64,000 nt of DNA from Sedimentisphaerales bacterium (GTDB lineage Bacteria > Planctomycetota > Phycisphaerae > Sedimentisphaerales > SM23-30): contig JAFGKT010000008.1 of the NCBI GenBank assembly GCA_016928435.1, positions 1 through 64,000 on the forward strand, written 5' to 3'. Each line of letters begins with the position of its first letter. Position 1 is the stretch's first letter. Shown one piece after another: positions 31,882 through 39,835 of the stretch. The notes under the pieces are model-generated. The model did no database searches, had not been told where the DNA came from, and saw nothing but the letters and a program-made list of their open reading frames with translations. A program made the translations under genes and the position numbers.

Positions 31882-34392
31882 TTATGGGGTGATGTTATCA
31901 ATTGGTATTGATTCGTTGGGGTCGGGTGTTTGGTCGGTGGGGGGTTGCGGCGGTGTTAGTGGTTGGGTGGGCCAAGGCTGATTTAAGAGTAAGAGGGCTT
32001 GGCGTTGGAGCAATCCGTTGGCGTCATGCTCAGCGGTCCACTGAAGGTAATCGGTTAGGTCAACGATATCGTTGAGGGTTTCAACGGCCATGAATCGCAC
32101 GAACCAATGGGGATCGTTCAACATTTGGGTAAGCTGCGTAACGGTGGCGGATGAGCTGCCCATGGGGATGCCCTGTAAAGCGTTGGCGGACCAGGCGCGT
32201 ATCAGCGGGGACTCGTTTTGCAGATTGGCTACGATTCTTTGATAGATTTGGACATGATCGACGGGGCTGGGGCGATACTGCAATCGGCCTTGATGAGCGC
32301 TAAAGGCTTCGTGGAGCAAGCCTGACAGAAGACGGATGGATTTGATGGTTGCAACGACATTGGAATTTCGCAATTGCTGGAAATGATAGCGCATACGATC
32401 GGCATCTGGATCGAAACCTCTGCGGGTGACAACGACGGTCGTGACGGGCAGTTCGGGTATGGCGTTGGCGAAGGTATTGGTTTGGGGATCGTAAACGGGA
32501 TCGAGATACATTCTAAAGGTGACGCGATAATCCATTTGGGGATGGCTGCGCAGTCTTTGGCGCAGCGGCCCTACGTTTAGCACCAATTCTTGTCGATTCG
32601 CCAGTCCCGGTTCGAGGGCTCTTCTTTGGCCGAGATGACCTAAGGTGACGGGTTGTTCGGCATCCTCGCTGTTGATTTGGGCGGTTATGAGGATGTTGGG
32701 GTTGACGGCATTGCCGGGGCTCAGGACCAGCGGAATGTCGCTGGTATTGGCGAGCGAGATTTCCGCGGTCATATCATCGCCGTAACTAAAGATGTCGCTG
32801 CGTAGGCGCAGGGAACAACGGATATATTGCTGGGGATTATCGACAAAACCAAGATCGTGATTGTTGAAGTTTTGGATGAGCATGTTGCCGAGCATATCGG
32901 GCGGGGAGCCAAGAGCGGCGTTGGGATCAGGAGTTGGAGGGGGCGACAATTGAGCGAGGAGCTGCTCGAAGTCGCGGGCGAATACACCGGCGGCTCCCGG
33001 AACCATGGTGTTGAGGGTCGCCAGGGCGTTTTCGTTGTCGCCTTGCGCTTGATACAATTTCGCTTGAGTGAGGACTACCAAAGGATCGGAAACTGCGCAG
33101 GGGTCGATAGCGGCAAGGATGGCTGCGGCATCATCAACGCGGTCGTTCATCAGGTGGGTGTAAGCTGACATTGCCTGCATGCGAACTTCATCAGGGGCCT
33201 CTTGCAGAGCTAGAGAAGCGTATTGCAGGGCAACTTGAGGATCGCTCTGGATGAAACTATAGAACCAGGCAGCCAAAGCGATGTATTCGGGATCAGAGTT
33301 GTTTTGCTCGGCGAGTCGCTGAGCGATGATTTGATTGGTATTGTTTAGGAGAGTTTGGCCTTGTTGGACTTGTCCGAGTTGGACGAGTGCTTGGCCTCGC
33401 AGGGCATTAGCGAGGAGGTTTTGGGGGTCTTGGGCTAGGATTTGTTGGGCGACATTGGCGCAGACATCGTAGCGACGACCGGCGTAGGCGCCTACCAATT
33501 GCGATTCCATCAGGTCTTGCATTAGAGCTTGGTTATCGGCGGATCGAGCCAATATGCGGTAAGCGTGGGCATAATAAGGATCGGTCAGGTCGTATCGGCT
33601 GATATCCTCCAATAAGCTGATGATGTTCAAGGCGGCATCTAAATTATAAGGGTTCTGGTACAAACGTACGCGCCAAAGATAGACCGAATTGACATAACGC
33701 ATTTCGATCATATTGATTCGGGCGCGTTCGATTTGAGTGTCGGTTAGATTTGTTTCGTCGATTTCGGGCAGGGGCAATTCGAGGAAGCGAGCCAAGGCGT
33801 TGTCGTTATAAGGGAAGATGGCAAAACTGCGCTGCAGGAGTTGACGGGCGGTTTCTCGGTCGGCGGTTTCCAACGAGAAAGTAGCCAACTGGTCCATAAC
33901 TTCGCTTAGTATACTGGGATAATCGCGCAGAGTTTGGATTTGCGATCGAAGGAACTGCTCTCGATCGGGGCGACTTTGGAGTCTGTTGAAATGATAGCTG
34001 ATCCAAGCGCGGATGACCTGCTCATCCTGAATACCGAGCATGGCGTATTGATTGAGTGCCTCATCGGCGCGGGTAATATCGTCGATTGGTGCTGACGCGA
34101 CTGTGGTTACGAGTTCACGCCAAGCGGGGGCATATTGATTGTCCAACGCGACGGCAGATTCAAGATACAGCGACGCTTGACGGATTTGCTGTTGGATTTG
34201 CTGGGGGCTCTGCTGGGACTGGGTATAACCAGCCAGGGCCAGTTCGGCTGGGGCCAAAACAGCGCGCGCCTCGGCAAACATCCATTGGGCATCGGTAAGG
34301 TTTCTTTCGCTTGCGACTTGGGCGCTGCTGACAGCAGTCGCGGCCAAGAGCAGCAATACGGTAAAGCTTATCTTATACAGGTATCTGGTCAT
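31882..34392 (-). CDS. exported TPR and HEAT repeat protein
   Basis: 836 residues. ATG 34392 has AGGGAG eight bases upstream and yields a signal peptide (MTRYLYKISFTVLLLLAATA, cut near SSAQ). TPR-like helix pairs fill about residues 30-500 (for example LLANALRGQALVQLGQVQQG). A beta-rich central part follows at about 510-650. A C-terminal alpha-helical HEAT-like section (IRAWSANALQGIP, VRFMAVETLNDI) and a Pro/Thr-rich tail end the protein. The architecture suggests a periplasmic scaffold. No enzyme motif is seen. Confidence 0.8.
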   Translation of the reverse strand: MTRYLYKISFTVLLLLAATAVSSAQVASERNLTDAQWMFAEARAVLAPAELALAGYTQSQQSPQQIQQQIRQASLYLESAVALDNQYAPAWRELVTTVASAPIDDITRADEALNQYAMLGIQDEQVIRAWISYHFNRLQSRPDREQFLRSQIQTLRDYPSILSEVMDQLATFSLETADRETARQLLQRSFAIFPYNDNALARFLELPLPEIDETNLTDTQIERARINMIEMRYVNSVYLWRVRLYQNPYNLDAALNIISLLEDISRYDLTDPYYAHAYRILARSADNQALMQDLMESQLVGAYAGRRYDVCANVAQQILAQDPQNLLANALRGQALVQLGQVQQGQTLLNNTNQIIAQRLAEQNNSDPEYIALAAWFYSFIQSDPQVALQYASLALQEAPDEVRMQAMSAYTHLMNDRVDDAAAILAAIDPCAVSDPLVVLTQAKLYQAQGDNENALATLNTMVPGAAGVFARDFEQLLAQLSPPPTPDPNAALGSPPDMLGNMLIQNFNNHDLGFVDNPQQYIRCSLRLRSDIFSYGDDMTAEISLANTSDIPLVLSPGNAVNPNILITAQINSEDAEQPVTLGHLGQRRALEPGLANRQELVLNVGPLRQRLRSHPQMDYRVTFRMYLDPVYDPQTNTFANAIPELPVTTVVVTRRGFDPDADRMRYHFQQLRNSNVVATIKSIRLLSGLLHEAFSAHQGRLQYRPSPVDHVQIYQRIVANLQNESPLIRAWSANALQGIPMGSSSATVTQLTQMLNDPHWFVRFMAVETLNDIVDLTDYLQWTAEHDANGLLQRQALLLLNQPWPTQPLTPPQPPTDQTPDPNESIPIDNITP

Positions 34393-34635
34393 AAATGCTC
34401 CCTGACGAAAAATCTGATTAGGGATTCCAGGCAATTCTAGTTAACTGTTATTATTATCGGCCTGTGCGAAAGTACAAATGATTTTTGCTGGGAAATGACT
34501 TGGTTTTTTACTTATAGGACGTTGCGGGGCGGTTTTTGGCTGAAAAATTTGCTTTGACGCTGCTTATATTTTACGCTTGAGGCAGGAATTGTACATTGAA
34601 GTTAGAGACCTAGAAGAGCTTTAGGAAAAGAATTT

Positions 34636-35286
34636 ATGTTATTGAACAGATCGAATTTGGCGATAGGATTTTGTGTTTTGGCGGCTTTGGGCTTTAATTA
34701 CGCCTGGGCGCTGCAGGTGGATATTGGCAGCCAAGAAAGCGCGCGGGATGATTCCGGTGAGGGGGTATTTCAGACGCAACTCAGTGATGGTGATCTTGAT
34801 TTTTGGTATGAGAGTGACCCGAATGACCCTAACGGGTTTGCGGCATCGCCGGGCGAGTGTTTGGGCTCGAACCGCCGTTTCGGATTTGGCGGGGGCGGCG
34901 TAGCGGATGTGGGTGAGCGAGAGAATCCGCAACGGTATTTGGATAACCACTACAGCAACGTGAACAGTGGATATGCACCCCGGAGTTTCAGCTCAAGTTC
35001 CGGTGATATTGATGACAGGGGCAGACCATGTGATTGGCCGGGCAATCCCAATGCTCGTTGGAGTCGTCAAAGGCACAATTGGGAATCCAGCGGCGTTGAT
35101 GGTGACTATCCGGAACCGGCGGCATGTTTTGGTGAAGGGGCAGTTGAGGATGGATGGGATCCTTTGCAATATCCGCAAGAGCCGGACGATGAGATTACCA
35201 CGGCAATAATTCCCGAGCCGATTGTGGTCGGCATGTTGGCGGTAGGAGGCGGGGTGTTGCTGCGGCGGCGTCAATATTGTGCGTAG
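34636..35286 (+). CDS. small PEP-CTERM protein
   Basis: 216 residues with a signal peptide (MLLNRSNLAIGFCVLAALGF, cut near AWA), a Gly-, Ser-, Asp- and Asn-rich mature part without recognisable domain, and a C-terminal PEP-CTERM tail (IIPEP, hydrophobic helix, LLRRRQ). AGGA lies ten bases before the ATG. Likely exported and anchored or processed through the exosortase route. It is divergent from the TPR/HEAT gene and convergent with the pseudopilin gene. Confidence 0.85.
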   Translation: MLLNRSNLAIGFCVLAALGFNYAWALQVDIGSQESARDDSGEGVFQTQLSDGDLDFWYESDPNDPNGFAASPGECLGSNRRFGFGGGGVADVGERENPQRYLDNHYSNVNSGYAPRSFSSSSGDIDDRGRPCDWPGNPNARWSRQRHNWESSGVDGDYPEPAACFGEGAVEDGWDPLQYPQEPDDEITTAIIPEPIVVGMLAVGGGVLLRRRQYCA

Positions 35287-35329
35287 GATTGTCTTGCCGG
35301 CGGGAGGTCTCGGCGAAATCGACTGGTTA

Positions 35330-36202
35330 TCAGGGTTGGAATAAGCTGTTGTTGTCGGGGCCGAACCAGCCTACTGTGAATTTATCCAGTAGGCCGGAAT
35401 CATAATCGGGGTGGCTAAAAGCGAAATGTTCTTGGCTGATATGGCCGTCAACCCAAGAAACATTGGCGTTTTCAAGATGACGAAAATGCACTGACGGGAT
35501 AGTCCTGGCGGTTGCCGCAAAATCACTGCTGGTATTTAGATCAACTCTGTAGGGGGGTTCACAAAATGAATACTCGATGATGTATGGTGTGGTTATTCCT
35601 TGCCCTTGTACGAAGCAGCAGTCAGCGAACATGACGGTTTGGCCGGGGTTGGAAATCTCGTGAGTTTTCATGCTGGTTCGCATGGCTTTGTCACAGTATC
35701 CGTCGATGAAGCTTCTTGATCCCACGCCGGCGCCATTATAGCCGTATCCGCCGCAGCCGGCCTCGAACGCGTTTTGTGAGCCGTCGGTGATGAAGTGAAC
35801 GATTTGGGGACATTGTTTTACTTGGCCCTCGGCGAGATAGTTGTTGAGGGGCCCTAGGGTGGGGTCAAAGGTGTTGTTGGCTGGGTCGGGATCGACACCG
35901 GCTGAGAGTCTTACGCCGTGCCAGCGGTTCTTGCCTCCGAAACCATCAAACAAATCAAATGCAGCCCGCACATAAAAATCATCATTTTCAAGGGCATAGC
36001 CGGTATTCGCCAAGTGCAATTGATGCAGATTACTACGACAAACAACAGAACGCGCCTGTTCTCTCGCCCGCGACAGCGAAGGCAATAGGATGCTAATCAA
36101 CAAAGCGATGATGGAAACGACCACCAATAACTCGATGAGTGTAAAGGCCGCCGATCTAATCTTCGCAGCGGCACAGGGGCATTTTATTGATGTTTTAATC
36201 AT
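35330..36202 (-). CDS. prepilin-like H-X9-DG protein (DUF1559 type)
   Basis: 290 residues. Near the N-terminus [20 protein letters not shown] is a prepilin-type cleavage and methylation signal. The C-terminal part has the H-X9-DG motif ([12 protein letters not shown]), diagnostic of planctomycete pseudopilins of the DUF1559 group. These proteins assemble with, or pass through, a type II secretion/type IV pilus-like machine. The ATG at 36202 lies five bases after the stop of the dockerin gene, so the two are co-transcribed, placing this pseudopilin in the cobalamin-riboswitch transcript (inference). Confidence 0.88.
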   Translation of the reverse strand: MIKTSIKCPCAAAKIRSAAFTLIELLVVVSIIALLISILLPSLSRAREQARSVVCRSNLHQLHLANTGYALENDDFYVRAAFDLFDGFGGKNRWHGVRLSAGVDPDPANNTFDPTLGPLNNYLAEGQVKQCPQIVHFITDGSQNAFEAGCGGYGYNGAGVGSRSFIDGYCDKAMRTSMKTHEISNPGQTVMFADCCFVQGQGITTPYIIEYSFCEPPYRVDLNTSSDFAATARTIPSVHFRHLENANVSWVDGHISQEHFAFSHPDYDSGLLDKFTVGWFGPDNNSLFQP

Positions 36203-36207
36203 GGCGA

Positions 36208-37389
36208 TTACTGTCGGCTCCACGCCCAGGCAAAAAACGCGAAATCGTCAAGATTTACGATATTATCGACAACACAGTCAGCGGCGGGGTAAAAGTCGCC
36301 ATTGGGCGCGTGAGTGAGCCAGGCCTCGGCAAAGAGTGCCAAGTCAACGGCATCCATATTGCCATCGCAGTTGAGGTCAGCAACGGGCCTGACGTCGGCG
36401 ACGGCGTCAATCTCAGCGGAGATATCACCAACATCACTGAATCGCGCATCCACAGCGGTAGTTATGCGAATGTATCTAAAGGACGTGAGGTTGGCTGGGG
36501 CAAAGGTATCGGGGTCCACGGCCCATTTGATATCGAATGCGTCGCCTCCACCGCTTCCCTGGGTAATGCCGGTTTTAATGGGGTCATCGGGAATTGTATA
36601 GAACAACTCGGCCGGCATATCGCAAGCGTCGCCAAACGAGCCGGTGGTATCGTCCGCGTCACGATCACCGAGCTTCAGGGTCGGGGAGTACTCAGCGTAG
36701 CCCCAGTAGCCTTCGGTGTTGGGGTCCGTCAGGCGGTTGGGATTGGCGAGGGCATGGATATTGTTCACAATGACATAGGTGGCAGCGACTTCGTATGCCG
36801 CGGTGTCGTAAGAGTCCGGCCAGCCGGTAAACGTTGGATAGTCATTAGCCGGCTGGGTTGCGCCGCCTCGAATCCAAGTTTTACTGCGATATGTTGAGGT
36901 GTCGCTGAGGTGAGAGCCGGCGATTAGAAACCATCTCTCGCCGGGATCATCGCCGGGAATTTCGTTGTCGTTCAGTTCCGGCATGATTTCGATAGTGGCC
37001 GGCTCCGCGAAGTGATATTGCGGGTTGTATAGCACCAAAAAAGCATTGCCGAATACGATGGCGTCCATACCCATTGAATTGGCGGGGTCGTCCAGGACAT
37101 CGTGATCGAACGCTAACACAATTTGGCCTCCAAACGCGCCCAAGCTGACGACTGATTCTTCGCTGCTTTGGTTGAGGCCGGCGCCTATCGGCGCTCCTAG
37201 AGCGACATTTGGTTCGTTAAAATCAGAGTCCTTGATCCACTGGCCAGGTGCGGGGCAATACGCTGGTGAGTTTGGTTCATTAAGACTTATGTCAATGACC
37301 GCCGCGGCAAAAGGATTGTATTCAGCGATGGCAGGGCGGACCGCAACACACAGAACAAGACACACACTAATGCGAATTAACATCCGCAT
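36208..37389 (-). CDS. exported surface protein with dockerin-like C-terminus
   Basis: 393 residues. ATG 37389 starts a signal peptide ([19 protein letters not shown], cut near AIA). The large N-terminal domain ([43 protein letters not shown]) resembles 'cell surface proteins' that I associate with corrinoid-regulated loci in several phyla; this association should be checked. Residues 330-393 are two EF-hand-like dockerin repeats ([20 protein letters not shown] and [13 protein letters not shown]). It is second in the run behind the riboswitch; its stop is five bases from the pseudopilin start. Confidence 0.8.
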   Translation of the reverse strand: MRMLIRISVCLVLCVAVRPAIAEYNPFAAAVIDISLNEPNSPAYCPAPGQWIKDSDFNEPNVALGAPIGAGLNQSSEESVVSLGAFGGQIVLAFDHDVLDDPANSMGMDAIVFGNAFLVLYNPQYHFAEPATIEIMPELNDNEIPGDDPGERWFLIAGSHLSDTSTYRSKTWIRGGATQPANDYPTFTGWPDSYDTAAYEVAATYVIVNNIHALANPNRLTDPNTEGYWGYAEYSPTLKLGDRDADDTTGSFGDACDMPAELFYTIPDDPIKTGITQGSGGGDAFDIKWAVDPDTFAPANLTSFRYIRITTAVDARFSDVGDISAEIDAVADVRPVADLNCDGNMDAVDLALFAEAWLTHAPNGDFYPAADCVVDNIVNLDDFAFFAWAWSRQ

Positions 37390-37447
37390 AGTCTTTCTGC
37401 TTTCTGTGTTTGTCAGATAGTGCGTTGGGTTCATCACGGCCCTTATA

Positions 37448-37505
37448 AAACCGATTGGGCATTTGTCCTCACGTGTAAGCGAGAACAAATGCCTATGATC
37501 GGTTT
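37448..37505 (-). terminator. long hairpin, probable terminator
   Basis: AAACCGAT (37448-37455) pairs with ATCGGTTT (37498-37505); inside, GGCATTTGT (37458-37466) pairs with ACAAATGCC (37485-37493) and CTC with GAG, giving about 20 paired bases. On the minus strand it follows the PEP-CTERM gene and ends in GGTTTTAT. It could end, or merely reduce, transcription into the dockerin gene. Confidence 0.75.
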
Positions 37506-37514
37506 GTTTATATT

Positions 37515-38570
37515 CTATAGACGACGTTTGCGTATTAGCATTCCTGATCCAAGCAGCAGCAGTGTTACCGTGATGGGTTCCGGTACTGCCGACAGTTCGG
37601 CGATGCCGTTATAATAGAAGTCTGCTTGGTATATTGAGCCATCAACGGTGACGTTGCCTTGGGAGTCGATTAGGCTGATCCAGTCGCCCCATGGTCCTTG
37701 CGCGGTAGCTAACACATCGTAGTTTGTTCCTGATCCAACATTGCCATTCCACATTGCGACGTAGTGAGATTCGGGCTCGGTATCGCTGCCTGAGTAGTTG
37801 GCGTTGCAGATGACATTGTCGGCCTCATCGACGGTGGTGTCGTATCCGCCGCCTAAGAGGTCAGAAAGTATTGTCGCATCGTTAATATCCATAGAGCTTG
37901 CTCCGACGGCAGCGGCAACCTGGGCGGCACTGAAGCTAATAAGCGCGTTGTCAGCCAGGCCGTTGGTCGCGTAATACACATTGCCCGCGGAGTCGAAAGC
38001 AAACCCGGCAGAATAGCCGCCGATCGCCGCGATGCAATCGTGATCGTTTGAGCCGGACGTGTCCAAAAGCCAAATCGAAGTTGGATCAAGCCATGAGGTG
38101 CTGTTCAGGCCGGTGACATAAGCATTGCCGCCAGAAAACTCCATCTCAAAATTTCCAGCCATGGTCGCTTTGTAGGCCCATGATTGGGTAGCTAGATCAA
38201 CTTGATAGATTCGGTCATCGGTGTTGCCATCGACCGACATGCCGACCCATACGGAATCGCCCGATGGGTCAAGTCTGACAAAGTTATTCCAGCCGTAATC
38301 ATATCCGGCCGGGGTGCCTAGATCGGAGATTACAGTGCCGGAAGTATTCATGAGTTTCAAGCTGCCGCCGTTTACGTAATCGTTTATCCATGCAATCACA
38401 TTGTCCCCTTGGACATCGTAGCCGGCCACGGATTGCGATGTTAGAATGTCCGAACTTTGATAACCGGGCTGAGCGACGAGAAAAGTTGAATCAGCATAAG
38501 CTGTGCTTAGAACTGTTAGAACAGTGAGCGTAACTAGTGAGAGTAGGTGCGATTTTCCTTTTTGTGACAT
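37515..38570 (-). CDS. PEP-CTERM protein, propeller-like, behind B12 riboswitch
   Basis: 351 residues. ATG 38570 follows AAGGA; the signal peptide begins MSQKGKSHLLSLVTLTVLTV and is cut near AYA. The mature chain has repeating blades of the type 'V-x-L-D-x-x-G-D-S-V-W-V-G' (FVRLDPSGDSVWVG, FAFDSAGNVYYATNG, TVDEADNVICNANY, LIDSQGNVTVDG), which suggests a beta-propeller. The C-terminus is a PEP-CTERM signal (VPEP, helix, RKRRL). It is the first gene downstream of the cobalamin riboswitch. By analogy with BtuG, the surface beta-propeller of Bacteroides cobalamin loci, it may bind corrinoids (inference). Confidence 0.8.
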   Translation of the reverse strand: MSQKGKSHLLSLVTLTVLTVLSTAYADSTFLVAQPGYQSSDILTSQSVAGYDVQGDNVIAWINDYVNGGSLKLMNTSGTVISDLGTPAGYDYGWNNFVRLDPSGDSVWVGMSVDGNTDDRIYQVDLATQSWAYKATMAGNFEMEFSGGNAYVTGLNSTSWLDPTSIWLLDTSGSNDHDCIAAIGGYSAGFAFDSAGNVYYATNGLADNALISFSAAQVAAAVGASSMDINDATILSDLLGGGYDTTVDEADNVICNANYSGSDTEPESHYVAMWNGNVGSGTNYDVLATAQGPWGDWISLIDSQGNVTVDGSIYQADFYYNGIAELSAVPEPITVTLLLLGSGMLIRKRRL

Positions 38571-38934
38571 TTGTTGGTCCTTCTTCTGAAATTTCTGTTT
38601 TCCTGCTCCTGGCATTCAGGAGGATCTAGAGGCCGAATCCGACTACGATGACGCATCATAGCGGTTTGGAATTGGTCCATAGTTGCGAATAACACATTCG
38701 CATTGACGCAATTCCTAATTACAAAGTCGGGCGGTCTGGATCCTCCGTGGTTTAGCTAGCATGTCCCGGCTGACTTAACCATCCGACTGATAAACGGAGA
38801 AAAATGGAAGGGTAGGCGAGTCGCGGTCAAACATCTCGCCTACTCTGTCCTATTGCGAGGTCGAAATTGAATCCCCCAGATTTCTTTTGTGTCCCGGCAA
38901 TTGTTACTCTAGTAAACAACGCTCGGTCCGGGCA
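38571..38934. other. gap between riboswitch terminator and first gene
   Basis: About 365 bases without a supported gene. It holds a perfect 9-bp hairpin, GTAGGCGAG (38812-38820) with CTCGCCTAC (38835-38843), and a distant inverted pair GGAGGATC / GATCCTCC (about 38630 and 38740). It could be a second regulatory leader or the scar of a deleted gene. Confidence 0.45.
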
Positions 38935-38969
38935 TAAAAAAACCTCGTCCTTCATGGAAGAACGAGGTT
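38935..38969 (-). terminator. intrinsic terminator of the cobalamin riboswitch
   Basis: On the minus strand AACCTCGTTCTTC and GAAGGACGAGGTT form an uninterrupted stem-loop apart from one mismatch, followed directly by seven T residues. It lies about 120 bases after the aptamer, the expected expression platform for an OFF switch acting on transcription. Confidence 0.85.
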
Positions 38970-39087
38970 GGTTTCTCGTAAGAGCAGAATTGGTTATCGC
39001 CTGTTGCGGTGTTTTGCGGATCATCCACATCAGGCGGCAGCCTTCGCTGTCTCGACTCATTCCACGAAGTCGTTTTCTCAGCTTTTG

Positions 39088-39247
39088 ACATTGGTAGGTC
39101 TTCTGGCTCTCGGCTGACTACTCTCCAGGCCTTCCCATCTATTATAGATAGTGGCATATTCCGGATTTCGATACCGATTACAGCGGCGGGTCCGCGACGG
39201 TTTCGCACCGTCTTCCCTTTTTCAGGCTCTCACGAGCCACCAAAGTC
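39088..39247 (-). promoter_or_regulatory. cobalamin riboswitch aptamer
   Basis: Read on the minus strand this region has the ordered landmarks of the AdoCbl-type aptamer: P1 arm GACTTTGG, then GGTGGCTCGTGAGAGCC, AAAAAGGGAA, GGTGCGAAACC, GCGGACCCGCCGCTGTAA, GCCACT, GGGAAGGC and the B12 box AGCCAGAAGACCTACC (complement of 39094-39109), closed by the P1 partner CCAATGTC. An intrinsic terminator follows. The next gene in this direction is the PEP-CTERM propeller-like gene at 38570, then the dockerin and pseudopilin genes. No transporter or B12 synthesis gene is present. Confidence 0.93.
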
Positions 39248-39835
39248 ATTTGCGTTCTGCTATTGTCAAAGAACGTCCGAATTGTATTGAAGCGATCCGG
39301 ATAAGTCAACGGCGTTTCAATAGTTTTGCGAATAAATTTACGATGAGTCAGAGCGATTGTTGGCTTGGGAGTTCTGGACCAGAGAGGCAGATTGATGACC
39401 CGGCACGCGGATGATGGAGCGTATTTTGGGTGGTCGGCTTGGGGGCATACCAGCGGGTCGGGGGACAGCAAGGTCCTATAACTCTATTGATGGTCGTAAT
39501 TTACCCTTCGCAGCCGCCTTAAGTCCATATAGATAACCACGCTAACTCGTAATATCCTTGACTGCACTGAGTCCATATATTTATAATGAAGATGTCATAT
39601 ATGCTATGGGCAGAGAAACCTCATTTCCGCAGAGCTCCTCTGGTGTTTTCAAGTGGCGTCGAGTTTTGCGTTGGGTCTCTTTTTGCGCAGGTCGTTACGC
39701 GGAGAAGAACGAGCTTAACAGGAGTATATATAGCGTTTAGACACAGAAGAAGTGTTGATTGACTGCGGCCCTGTGATGGTCATGGTTTTTCAGCGAATGA
39801 GATATGGGCAGGCTGTTTTTTTTGGAGGTGCTATT
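39248..39835. other. divergent intergenic region
   Basis: About 590 bases between the leftward riboswitch and the rightward GEVED gene. It must hold promoters for both, but I see no convincing -35/-10 pair. A short open frame at 39558-39740 has no ribosome-binding site and no recognisable sequence. Confidence 0.4.

Noticed and set aside
38909..39092. Open frame starting just after the B12 box (MSKAEKTTSWNESRQRR...)
   Set aside because: No ribosome-binding site, and it runs through the terminator hairpin; it is the expression platform, not a leader peptide.
39558..39740. 60-codon open frame upstream of the GEVED gene
   Set aside because: No ribosome-binding site, no signal peptide, no recognisable motif.
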